Shown here: positions 7,899 to 15,284 of the stretch, piece by piece
Layout of the letters: each line of letters starts with the position of its first letter
How positions within the stretch are numbered: position 1 is the first letter of the stretch
Origin: Candidatus Thorarchaeota archaeon MP11T_1
Lineage (GTDB): Archaea; Asgardarchaeota; Thorarchaeia; Thorarchaeales; Thorarchaeaceae
Reading direction: 5' to 3'
Assembly (NCBI GenBank): GCA_002825515.1
Contig: PJET01000134.1
Coordinates: 1 to 16,983, forward strand
Length of the DNA: 16,983 nt
Position numbers and translations under genes: made by a program
The notes under the pieces: generated by a model
Databases searched by the model: none
Told to the model about the DNA's origin: nothing
Seen by the model: only the letters and a program-made list of their open reading frames with translations

Positions 7899-10274
7899 CT
7901 AGCCCTTTCCCTTTGTATCTAACACAAAGACCAATCCATTATTACCATCGACAGTTAACAATGTGCCATCTTCAAGTTGTGTAGCTGCCTCAACTGAAAC
8001 TACCGCAGGAATGCCATACTCTCTTGCAACGATTGAACAGTGTGATAACAAACCTCCAGACTCTGAAATGACTGCATTTGCTATAGAAAACAATGGGGTC
8101 CAGCTGACGTCAGAGTAAGGAATAACTAACACATCCCCCTTTTCGATCTTGCCAAAGTCTCCTACACCCCGAACTATCTTCGCTGGTCCAGTGTAATGGC
8201 CTCCAGATGTTCCAACTCCATTGAGCTCCATTCCAATTCTTTGCCTATCTACTTTGAGTGGCGGAGCATCACCAAAGATTATCTCGGGGAGAACCAAGTC
8301 CGCAAATTCATCCATCTCTTGCTTCCTTTGCTCTATTCCGGTAGTCGCTTCCCTTCTTTCAAGCTCGCCATTGATAAGTCGAAGTATCTCTGGATACTTG
8401 AGATAGAATATGTCTTCTCTCTCAGCTATCATATTTGAGTTATTTAGCAGAGTTGCCAAGTGAAGAAAGAATCTCCTGAACTGACTATAGCCGAATGTGT
8501 AGAGCCTATTGACGAGTTCCCTATACTCCTGATATCGCATCGCTTTCCTATAGATAGTCTTGTTCAACCCTTTCTGATTTAGAACACTCTTGAGGACATT
8601 GTTGTTCAATGATGAAGCACCACTAATCTGCCCTGGACCACGCTTAATCAGTTCTAGAATCACTAAAGGGGTGTCTCGCCATGATGAACGAGAGAAGTCA
8701 TTTCCACTATCACTCAAGTGACCGAAGCGCTCGATGAATTTGATAAGTAGATGACCGAACTCGGTGGTCATAATTTCAGATGGTAATCGATCGTTAGTAC
8801 TAGCATCGATTAACCTCTTCTTGTCAGCTGGAAGTTCTGCATAGACATCATGTAATTGAGTAAGCATAACTCGTGGGTCTGTTTCTCTCAGTCTATTTGT
8901 ATTAGGTGCAAGTTGAAGATTCTCGGTGTCAATATCAGCACCGGAAAGCACTCGCTGAAGTAGCATATTGTATAGATTGTTTAGAAGCATTGAAACAATG
9001 ACCATATAGGATCCATGCTTATTGAGTTCAAAGAGTTCCTCAATATGATTGATTGTTTCTTGGACACTTAACGACTCTAGATCTACAGAGTTAATTCGAT
9101 TATAATGCACTCTATAATCCCGAATAAACTTCTCAATTGCTTTCGAGAACATGAGTTTTCTAAGTGCAGTCAATATCATCCTTGGCAGATGTACAAAAGT
9201 CCTACGTGAAGGTTTGAACATTGGTCTTTCTTCGCCAGCAGACTCAATTCCAGCAAGTATCTCCAGAGCCTCACGAGGCATCCCAAGAATCTCGAAGATA
9301 TCTCCGATAATTCCCATATTGAAGTATGCGCGATAGTAGAACTGCTTGGACAATTTGCGTATGTCTATAGAATCCGCTGCGCTTCCTATGGCTTCTTTGA
9401 AAAGTTTCTTCCAAGAGCTGTTAATCACCGGAATGTTCACTGACCACACAAGTGGTTTAATCAATCCTGGCAAGAACTCGCGAGAGATTCTATTGGAGAA
9501 CAGCTTGGTGGAGTCAAGAGCTGTAATCGCTCTTAGCTGCAACCAATGTATCTTCTCTCCATCATAACACCACTCCAAATCTAGTGGTGCTCCATATAGT
9601 TTTGCTAGTTCCCTCGACTGTGTGATGACTTTCAGAACTATTGATAACCTCTCTTCTCTTTGCTTTGGTTTCTCAATCCAGTCCCCCCACTTGTAGACCC
9701 ATCTATCAGGAGTCATACCTTCTTGTACAAGAGCATCTCCAAAACCATCAACAGATTCAACCACAACTTCGTCAAGACCAGTCATTGGATTCTTTGTAAA
9801 TACAACTCCGGAATATATGGGATAAACCATCTCTTGAACGATGACACCCATCTGAATTGGTTGGCGGTTATTTACCGTCCTAATGTAGTCCAACTCATTA
9901 ACTGATTTGACTGACCTCCAAACACTCTTGATAGCTTCAATGATATTCTGTACTCCTACAACGTTAAGCTGTGTGTAGAACTGACCTGCGAATGAATAAC
10001 TAGTTGCATCTTCAATATTTGCTGAGGATCGGACAGAGTATTTCTTGCCTTCATGGATGTGTAGAGTGAGCTCTTCTTCTAGATGTTCTAGAATGGTTTT
10101 TTCGTCATTTTGGAAAGAATGGTACGCATCAAATATGCACACCAGAGTTTTTGGAACATTATAGCCCTTCCTTGCCATGAATGCCAGATTCAAAGCTTTA
10201 TTTCCAACAGGGTTTCCTTTCTTTATCTGAGTGAGACCAACTATGAAGTTATTCTTAGTAACTCTGGTTGTCAA
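7899..10274 (-). CDS. PEP-synthase-like / rifampin-phosphotransferase-like dikinase
   Basis: This 791-residue enzyme has an N-terminal PPDK-type ATP-grasp domain (about 1-260) with SVRSSA (80-85), GVVFTKNPMTG (156-166) and LDLEW...LQLRAIT (231-251). The middle region (about 260-690) is helical and unlike known barrels. The C-terminal swivelling domain has SGGLLSHCSIVARE with the phosphorylated histidine at H745. It ends about 45 residues after that, so the PEP/pyruvate TIM barrel of true PEP synthase is absent. The order ATP-grasp, middle domain, His domain is that of rifampin phosphotransferase, which transfers the beta-phosphate of ATP to a small molecule. The acceptor here is unknown. The start is TTG at 10274, preceded by GAGGT eight nt upstream; the permease gene stops nine nt before it, so this is the last gene of the operon. 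Confidence 0.88.
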   Translation of the reverse strand: MTTRVTKNNFIVGLTQIKKGNPVGNKALNLAFMARKGYNVPKTLVCIFDAYHSFQNDEKTILEHLEEELTLHIHEGKKYSVRSSANIEDATSYSFAGQFYTQLNVVGVQNIIEAIKSVWRSVKSVNELDYIRTVNNRQPIQMGVIVQEMVYPIYSGVVFTKNPMTGLDEVVVESVDGFGDALVQEGMTPDRWVYKWGDWIEKPKQREERLSIVLKVITQSRELAKLYGAPLDLEWCYDGEKIHWLQLRAITALDSTKLFSNRISREFLPGLIKPLVWSVNIPVINSSWKKLFKEAIGSAADSIDIRKLSKQFYYRAYFNMGIIGDIFEILGMPREALEILAGIESAGEERPMFKPSRRTFVHLPRMILTALRKLMFSKAIEKFIRDYRVHYNRINSVDLESLSVQETINHIEELFELNKHGSYMVIVSMLLNNLYNMLLQRVLSGADIDTENLQLAPNTNRLRETDPRVMLTQLHDVYAELPADKKRLIDASTNDRLPSEIMTTEFGHLLIKFIERFGHLSDSGNDFSRSSWRDTPLVILELIKRGPGQISGASSLNNNVLKSVLNQKGLNKTIYRKAMRYQEYRELVNRLYTFGYSQFRRFFLHLATLLNNSNMIAEREDIFYLKYPEILRLINGELERREATTGIEQRKQEMDEFADLVLPEIIFGDAPPLKVDRQRIGMELNGVGTSGGHYTGPAKIVRGVGDFGKIEKGDVLVIPYSDVSWTPLFSIANAVISESGGLLSHCSIVAREYGIPAVVSVEAATQLEDGTLLTVDGNNGLVFVLDTKGKG

Positions 10275-10283
10275 GATTCTACC

Positions 10284-11552
10284 TCACTCATATCTCAGTG
10301 CATCTACTGGTTTCAATCTTGAAGCTCGCCACGCTGGGTATAACCCAAAAATTGTACTTACGACAAGCGCAAATAGTATTGAGTTCAGAATCAGACCCAA
10401 CTCGACCACTGGCCTAATGACGAGCTGACCCACAAAGGTTCCACTCAGAGACTGGGCAATGAAGTCACCAATACCGAACTCTCCTAGTGCAAGGGCCAGG
10501 GTCCATCCAAGGACAATGCCAGTTAGTGCTCCGAGGAAACCAATAATGAGGGACTCTGCCAAGAATATCATGAGAACAGACCGGTTCTGCATTCCAATAG
10601 ATTTTAAGATTCCAATCTCTCTTGTCCTTTCCAGAATCGTGGTCAGCATGATGTTCATGATTCCAACACCAGCAACAATGAGGGAGATCATTGCTACAGC
10701 TGCTAGAAACAACTCAATTGATGCGATTATTGTTGATATCGCACTTAGCAGGGCGCTTGGGATAACAACCTGTATCTGATTACTAAAGAGTTCCTCGATT
10801 TCAGCCGCTACTTGGTTGATAATAGCTTCATCATCTGTATCAAGCTGTACAAGAATGATGTCTACCACCGTGGTTTCGAAGAAGCCCTCTGCTTGTTCCA
10901 AAGGGATGAAGACTGACGAATCAGTAGGACCACCAATGCTTATCGCACCTATTCGTTCCAAAACTCCATCTATGGTAGCATTGTAGCTCTTTGTCTCAAT
11001 GAAGGTCCCGTTTCGGGTTATCCATGTGATGTTGAGATTATCTCCAACAAACCCTGTCAGTGTCCCGTTGCCCCAGGGATTGTAAATGCCATTTCCTATT
11101 ACGACCGTAGAATTATCATAGACTGTTGGTATTGTACCATTTGCCGCGATAAACGTGTCAGGATATAGCTCCCCATATTTCTGATAGTCTATCCCTACTA
11201 CATTGAGTTGGAAACTATGGTTGCCTATCTCCACTAGACACGCACGTTGTATCTGAGCTGTAGCCAATTGAACGTGTTCAATCTCCTCTATCGACTCAGT
11301 ATCATTCAGATAGACCTCGAAATCAGACTCAGGAAGGAAGAAGTCAATACCCCTTGTAGTAATAATCAATGTATCACTAGAGAATCCCCGTTGGAACTGC
11401 ATGTCAACCATATCCTGAAAGCCACCTCCCAATGCGTCCAGAGAGATGATTGCTGCAATACCAATGGCGACACCTAGAATGGCCAGACTATTTCGCACTT
11501 TCTTCCTCTTGATGGCGTTGAAACCAAATGAAAGGATGTCAACAATCTTCAT
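10284..11552 (-). CDS. MacB/FtsX-type ABC transporter permease
   Basis: This is the permease of a type VII (MacB/LolCE-like) ABC system, 422 residues. Helix 1 (about 22-42) follows the conserved KKVRNSLAILGVAIGIA start. A large extracytoplasmic domain (about 45-270) comes next. The FtsX domain then has three helices (about 275-303, 328-356, 385-405), with ERTREIGILKSIGMQ between helices 2 and 3 and the terminal LYPAWRASRLKPVDALRYE signature. Such systems use ATP to drive movement outside the membrane rather than classic transport. The outer domain has eight N-X-S/T sequons between residues 83 and 191, suggesting heavy N-glycosylation. ATG 11552 overlaps the stop of the ATPase gene (ATGA). The dikinase gene follows after nine nt. 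Confidence 0.93.
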   Translation of the reverse strand: MKIVDILSFGFNAIKRKKVRNSLAILGVAIGIAAIISLDALGGGFQDMVDMQFQRGFSSDTLIITTRGIDFFLPESDFEVYLNDTESIEEIEHVQLATAQIQRACLVEIGNHSFQLNVVGIDYQKYGELYPDTFIAANGTIPTVYDNSTVVIGNGIYNPWGNGTLTGFVGDNLNITWITRNGTFIETKSYNATIDGVLERIGAISIGGPTDSSVFIPLEQAEGFFETTVVDIILVQLDTDDEAIINQVAAEIEELFSNQIQVVIPSALLSAISTIIASIELFLAAVAMISLIVAGVGIMNIMLTTILERTREIGILKSIGMQNRSVLMIFLAESLIIGFLGALTGIVLGWTLALALGEFGIGDFIAQSLSGTFVGQLVIRPVVELGLILNSILFALVVSTIFGLYPAWRASRLKPVDALRYE

Positions 11553-12190
11553 ATCACGACCTCCTTCACAATCCTTCCATCAAGTAGGTGAATCTGCCGT
11601 TTGGCGTACTTTGCTATGTTATAGTCGTGAGTGATCATTATCATTGCCACATTGTTTTTCGTATTCAAATCCGAGATTAGCTTCATGAGATCACTGGCAG
11701 TCTTTGAATCGATGTTTCCCGTGGGTTCATCCAGCAACAAGAAATCAGGCTCATTGGCTAAAGCTCTGGCTATGGCCACTCGCTGCCTCTCTCCTCCAGA
11801 GAGTTCCGAAGGTTTATGCTCGATCCTGTCCATCAGTCCAACAGTACTTAGAAGATCTACAGCCCTCTCTCGTCTCTCATTACGACCTATCCCTTGGATT
11901 GACATCGGTAGCTCGACGTTCTCTCTGGCATTCAGTCGAGGTATTAGATTGAAGAACTGAAAAACAAACCCAATCTTGAGTCTGATTTTGGCAAGTTTCG
12001 AGTCACTCATGGTTGTAAGTTCTTCTCCATCTATCTTCACAATTCCCTTCGATGGTTTATCAAGACCCCCGATCATATTCAACAAGGTTGACTTCCCACT
12101 ACCTGATGGACCAAGAATAGCAATGAACTCCCCTGAGTCTATCGATAGATTCACTCCGCACAATGCATCAACAGGAACATTTCCCATCAT
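11549..12190 (-). CDS. LolD/MacB-type ABC transporter ATPase
   Basis: This is the ATPase partner of the MacB/FtsX permease. From ATG 12190 it has 213 residues: Walker A GPSGSGKST (27-35), Q-loop Q78, signature LSGGE (130-134), Walker B D154 with catalytic E155, and H-loop H188, all intact. From this start the protein lacks the first strand and the A-loop aromatic residue. Both are encoded immediately upstream in the same frame (PLIEIVDLEKQY, 12191-12226), which is open back to a TGA at 12260-12262. No ATG, GTG or TTG occurs in that 69-nt extension. The best candidate is ATT 12259, with GGATGTGAT (close to full SD consensus) eight nt upstream by its core. The protein would then be 236 residues, the usual LolD length. 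I list ATG 12190 as the conservative start but think the longer form is real. Confidence 0.93.
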   Translation of the reverse strand: MMGNVPVDALCGVNLSIDSGEFIAILGPSGSGKSTLLNMIGGLDKPSKGIVKIDGEELTTMSDSKLAKIRLKIGFVFQFFNLIPRLNARENVELPMSIQGIGRNERRERAVDLLSTVGLMDRIEHKPSELSGGERQRVAIARALANEPDFLLLDEPTGNIDSKTASDLMKLISDLNTKNNVAMIMITHDYNIAKYAKRQIHLLDGRIVKEVVI

Positions 12191-12263
12191 GTATTGCTTC
12201 TCGAGATCAACTATCTCGATGAGTGGAGCTTCTTTGATTGTAGCGTTTTGTCCTGAAATTCAA

Positions 12264-12272
12264 ATCACATCC
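12264..12272 (-). promoter_or_regulatory. SD-like site before the extended ATPase reading frame
   Basis: On the minus strand GGATGTGAT matches the extended SD consensus GGAGGTGAT at eight of nine positions. Its core lies eight nt before ATT 12259, the first codon of the open ATPase frame, and far from ATG 12190. It sits in the 19-nt gap after the PlsY-like gene stop. It supports initiation upstream of the first ATG. Confidence 0.4.
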
Positions 12273-12278
12273 GATAAT

Positions 12279-13070
12279 TCAGAATGGTAGAAATTGTAGG
12301 AACCAAAAAACCAGAATGAGAATGATTATCCCCAATATAGCCAAACCATATTTTGCGGTTCCCAGTGATTCGATACGGGTGACTGTTTTCCTCATTCCCC
12401 GAGTTCCTGGTAATAGTGCATCCATCGCTTCTTGAGCTACTTCATCTCCCTTCTCTTCTCTAATACGACGTCCAGCTCTCAGGTCTGGAATCATTGATGT
12501 GTACATGACTATATTCACCGCAAGAGCCCAAAGAAGAAGAACTGGATCATAAGTCCGGATCCACAACCATGGGAACATCAAAAAAGAACTTCCAAAGTAC
12601 GCCAAACCTACATTCCTTAGGACCATCAAACCTAAAATTGCACTTAGGAATGGTAGAGCAAATGGACCTAACCAATCTAACACAAAGAAACTCCCAAAGA
12701 TGACTGATACACCACGACCTCCCTTGAACCGAAAATAGATTGGCCAATTGTGTCCAATAAGTCCAGCAATTGAAACTAGTAGATAGTAGTATTCGGCTGG
12801 ATAAAGATAGACCATGAAAATCCACATTGGAACAGCAACTTTTGCCATGTCAAATATGGCGATGGATACTCCTACCCTAGCTCCCCAGATTCGATTAGTC
12901 GTATAGGCTCCATGAATTGGCCTGCGGCCCTCCTCCTCCACCTGTCTAGAAGGATGCTGAATCTCTGCCTTTTGTTCCTCAGATGCAAACTTCAAAGCTA
13001 TTGCAGTGAATGAGATGGATCCCATCAGGTATCCAACAACTGCTGCAAACACAACCTCTATCCAGACCAT
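12279..13070 (-). CDS. plsY: PlsY-like glycerol-3-phosphate acyltransferase family membrane protein
   Basis: PlsY moves an acyl group from acyl-phosphate to glycerol-3-phosphate in the membrane. The 263-residue protein has the family's three landmarks: GYLMGSISF (13-21) near helix 1; TTNRIWGARVG with a following D74 and K77; and GHNWPIYFRFKGGRG (106-120), the substrate-binding motif. It departs from the norm by Ser for Pro in GSIP, a charged insertion of about 27 residues after motif 1, and an extra C-terminal helix. At 263 residues it exceeds the usual 200 or so. I chose ATG 13070; TTG 13106, which overlaps the SDR stop, would add 12 unlikely residues. Archaeal membranes normally lack fatty-acyl glycerol, so the acyl donor is unclear. 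PlsY homologues have been reported in Asgard genomes. Family assignment is firm, reaction less so. Confidence 0.82.
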   Translation of the reverse strand: MVWIEVVFAAVVGYLMGSISFTAIALKFASEEQKAEIQHPSRQVEEEGRRPIHGAYTTNRIWGARVGVSIAIFDMAKVAVPMWIFMVYLYPAEYYYLLVSIAGLIGHNWPIYFRFKGGRGVSVIFGSFFVLDWLGPFALPFLSAILGLMVLRNVGLAYFGSSFLMFPWLWIRTYDPVLLLWALAVNIVMYTSMIPDLRAGRRIREEKGDEVAQEAMDALLPGTRGMRKTVTRIESLGTAKYGLAILGIIILILVFWFLQFLPF

Positions 13071-13102
13071 TTTTACACAACCTATCTTTCCACAGTTGTT
13101 AT

Positions 13103-14038
13103 TCAAGCTATTAATAATTTCTTTTTCAAAGAATCAATACTAGACAATGTCAAATGAATTGACTCTCTGATTGTGAGTAGCTTCTGTGGAATGATTTCCC
13201 TAATTCTGTTCTCACTGCAAACTGTTTCTTGACTTAGACCTTCGATCAATGGACGTGCAATTTCTGCTTGAACCGGAGTGATTAGACTTACCCAATAGCT
13301 ACTCAATCTCGGTGTTAGAAGAGGAATGGGGACTACGATTCTTCTTGTTAATCCAGCTTCTTTGACATATGCTCTCATCAAATCTTGGTAGGTAGTAATC
13401 TCAGGTCCTCCTATGTCAAATGTTTCTCCAACAGTTTCTGGTTTTTCAAGGCACTTTACAAGATACAAAACCGTGTCTTCTATTGATATCGGTTGAGTCT
13501 TTGTTCTGACCCATCTAGGAGTAATCATTACAGGTAATCTGTCAACTAGGTACCGCATTATCTCAAAAGATGCAGATCCTGGTCCTATAATCATGGCTGC
13601 TTGGAAGGTGGTGATTGGTGTTTTCGATTTTCGGAGTATTTTGTCTACTTCCTTTCGAGACCGAAGGTGCTTACTCAAATCGTCTTTTTGTTTGCCAAGA
13701 CCACTGAGGTATACTATTCTCTTGATTCTAAGTTCATCTGAAAGAGATGCAATGTTTGTTGCTGCTTTTCTATCCATCTCCTCGAAGTCTTTCCCAGAAT
13801 ACATTGAATGAATCAAGTAGAACACAACATCACAATTCTCCATTGCATGTTTTAGTTCATCATAGTTCAAGACATCAACATGAACCGTTTCAAGACTTGG
13901 ATTGTTCTTCCAAGGTTGCTCTTCCAATTTACTCCTAGTTCTCCAACCAGCACGCACCCTATACCCAACATCAAGTAACCTTGGGACAAGTCTAGACCCC
14001 ACATATCCTGTTGAACCCAAAACCAGAATCCTATTCAT
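13103..14038 (-). CDS. YbjT-type NAD(P)-binding SDR (NmrA/epimerase-like)
   Basis: This is an atypical short-chain dehydrogenase with an N-terminal Rossmann fold. The dinucleotide motif is GSTGYVG (8-14), followed by a basic strand end (GWRTRSK) that suggests NADP preference. FYLIHSM, IVYLSGLG, HLRSRKEVD and RLPVMITPRWV are typical of the YbjT subgroup, as is the later GGPEITTYQDLM. The C-terminal DUF2867 domain of long members is missing; this is the short form of about 311 residues. ATG 14038 was chosen because GGAAAGAG lies just before it; TTG 14071 would add 11 residues ahead of the nucleotide fold. The classic YxxxK pair is not evident, so it may be a redox sensor or isomerase rather than a simple dehydrogenase. 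It abuts the PlsY-like gene in the operon. Confidence 0.87.
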   Translation of the reverse strand: MNRILVLGSTGYVGSRLVPRLLDVGYRVRAGWRTRSKLEEQPWKNNPSLETVHVDVLNYDELKHAMENCDVVFYLIHSMYSGKDFEEMDRKAATNIASLSDELRIKRIVYLSGLGKQKDDLSKHLRSRKEVDKILRKSKTPITTFQAAMIIGPGSASFEIMRYLVDRLPVMITPRWVRTKTQPISIEDTVLYLVKCLEKPETVGETFDIGGPEITTYQDLMRAYVKEAGLTRRIVVPIPLLTPRLSSYWVSLITPVQAEIARPLIEGLSQETVCSENRIREIIPQKLLTIRESIHLTLSSIDSLKKKLLIA

Positions 14039-14093
14039 TATACTCTTTCCAATATGAAAAACCTGTATCAAATCTTACTATTTTACAAACTGC

Positions 14094-14561
14094 CTATTGT
14101 TTCCTGTAATGTTCTCTCAGGACATTATTAAGAGAGGTCTTTTTTTCTTCAGTAAGCTGACCATTGGACTCCCAAAGTATATTCCCCTCTTTGTCTATCA
14201 AATACAAATAGATCGTTTCTTCGGTTACAATGTCAAGAGCATCTTTGAAGGGTTCCTTATCTATATACAGTGTGATTGTTCTTTCTCGAGTTTCCCTTGA
14301 TTGAATTCCTGCTCTCATTCCACCATCTATAAACCGTCGATATATCGCATTCATTCTTTGGATAGTTGGAAACTCATAATAGTCAAAATCTGCAAGGTTG
14401 TCACATAAGGATTCCAAATATGGAATCCAACTATTTACTACACTCTGTTGCCACTGTTGAAATGCAACCATTACAATATTAATCTCTCCCCGAAGTAGAG
14501 ATGGAATCTCCATCATCTCGCGATTAAGGTTTTCAGCCTTCAATTGTGGAAAAACTCTCAT
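14094..14561 (-). CDS. Atp10/thioredoxin-fold-like protein without redox cysteines
   Basis: The 155-residue product reads like a thioredoxin-fold protein: a short N-terminal segment (FPQLKAENLNRE), a beta strand INIVMVAFQQWQQ where peroxiredoxins carry their active site, a WIPYLESL helix, then a conserved-looking FIDGGMRAGI block, ERTITLYIDK and a closing TIYLYLIDKEGNILW hairpin. No CxxC or peroxidatic Cys is present; the only Cys, in the WIPYLESLC helix, is not in an active-site position. The pattern recalls Atp10-like proteins, mitochondrial assembly factors with bacterial relatives, but I am only moderately sure. GTG 14570 is a three-codon longer alternative start; neither has a strong SD. 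It is the first gene of the minus-strand operon, directly after the divergent promoter, and ends 55 nt before the SDR start. Confidence 0.75.
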   Translation of the reverse strand: MRVFPQLKAENLNREMMEIPSLLRGEINIVMVAFQQWQQSVVNSWIPYLESLCDNLADFDYYEFPTIQRMNAIYRRFIDGGMRAGIQSRETRERTITLYIDKEPFKDALDIVTEETIYLYLIDKEGNILWESNGQLTEEKKTSLNNVLREHYRKQ

Positions 14562-14581
14562 ATCTTTCACACATCTAGGAT

Positions 14582-14597
14582 ATTAACAATTGTTAAT
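14582..14597. promoter_or_regulatory. Perfect 16-bp palindrome, candidate operator
   Basis: ATTAACAATTGTTAAT is a perfect inverted repeat in the intergenic region between two divergent genes. It lies about 20 nt upstream of the minus-strand gene start and would cover the transcription start predicted from the TATA-like box at 14611-14620. This is the classic place for a dimeric repressor site. No regulator gene is next to it in the window. Confidence 0.5.
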
Positions 14598-14610
14598 CAA
14601 TGTTCGCATA

Positions 14611-14620
14611 GGTATATTTC
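14611..14620. promoter_or_regulatory. Divergent TATA-like element
   Basis: GGTATATTTC (plus) / GAAATATACC (minus) is a near-symmetric TATA element midway between the divergent starts. On the minus strand it predicts initiation near 14590, about 30 nt before ATG 14561. On the plus strand it predicts initiation near 14640, about 28 nt before ATG 14668. It may serve one or both directions. Confidence 0.4.
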
Positions 14621-14667
14621 ATAGGATTCATTTTATCTGAGGTACAGCTTTACTAAGAGGAATCGTC

Positions 14668-15114
14668 ATGATGATAAACCTGGAAGCACAGAAACGAATT
14701 AACAAGGTGCTTGATTCGCAGACTATTGCAGTCCTTGGGACTTCAAATAAGGATGAACCTTATTCATGCCTTGTCGGATTTGCTATAAGTGAGGATTTGA
14801 AAGAACTCGTATTTGCTACTATGCGCCAGCGACTCAAATACAAGAACATGATAGCAAATCCCAGAGTCACTCTCATGATTGATGATCGAGATACACAAGC
14901 TAGCGACTTCAATGATACCACCTCAATAACAATTGTTGGTTCTGCAAAAGACATAACTGGAGAAGAACGTGGAAAATACGCAACAATGCTACTGCAACGT
15001 CAACCAGCCTTGACTGAGTTTGTGAATACAGAAGATTGCGCTATCATGAGAGTCGCTGTAGATAAAATCTACGTTGTAAGTGAGTTTGAATCGGTCGTTA
15101 AGATTGGTGTTTAG
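14668..15114 (+). CDS. PNPOx-like flavin split-barrel protein
   Basis: A 148-residue single-domain protein of the pyridoxamine 5'-phosphate oxidase-like split-barrel class, usually FMN- or F420-binding and cytoplasmic. The pattern is QTIAVLGTSNKDEPYSCLVGFAI, then LVFATMRQRLKYKNMIANPRVTLMIDD, then ITIVGSAKDIT. That is the characteristic order of strands, with the K/N-rich helix that precedes the third strand. The C-terminus closes with IYVVSEFESVV. A good SD, AAGAGGAA (14655-14662), precedes two consecutive ATG codons (14668 and 14671); either could be used. The gene is divergent from the six-gene operon and shares its promoter region. The substrate is unknown: flavin reduction or heme/F420 handling are family possibilities. 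Confidence 0.88.
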   Translation: MMINLEAQKRINKVLDSQTIAVLGTSNKDEPYSCLVGFAISEDLKELVFATMRQRLKYKNMIANPRVTLMIDDRDTQASDFNDTTSITIVGSAKDITGEERGKYATMLLQRQPALTEFVNTEDCAIMRVAVDKIYVVSEFESVVKIGV

Positions 15115-15118
15115 TTGA

Positions 15119-15175
15119 TTGGAATAGAAGAAGCCACTATCTTGGTTCCAACATCTTTCTATTGCATTATTTTTA
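15119..15175 (+). terminator. Weak terminator-like hairpin after the split-barrel gene
   Basis: TTGGAA (15119-15124) pairs with TTCCAA (15146-15151), with a possible inner ATAG/CTAT pair. T-rich DNA containing a TTTTT run follows to 15175. The stem is short, so the call is tentative. Confidence 0.3.
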
Positions 15176-15284
15176 GACGATGAGAATCCTTTAGTAGCAT
15201 AACATCATAGGAAAACGAGGTGGGCGTCCGCGAAGAATCTTGGTACTTAACTTCCATTAGTACCACACCCAACTGATTCTTCAT
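15159..15284 (-). CDS. Possible small ORF (41 codons)
   Basis: On the minus strand an ATG at 15284 opens a 41-codon frame ending in TAG at 15159. It begins MKNQLGVVLMEVKYQDS and ends LLKDSHRLKIMQ. The sequence AAAGGGGTGA upstream closely resembles the SD consensus, with about nine nt from its G run to the ATG. The frame overlaps most of the 81-nt inverted repeat (15217-15297), so the SD and start would be buried in a hairpin. I recognise no family. It could be a small protein, the remnant of a larger gene, or chance. Confidence 0.25.
   Translation of the reverse strand: MKNQLGVVLMEVKYQDSSRTPTSFSYDVMLLKDSHRLKIMQ

Noticed and set aside
9151..9905. Plus-strand ORFs opposite the dikinase gene
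   Set aside because: They are antisense shadows of a gene with clear domain motifs, have no SD support and resemble no protein family.
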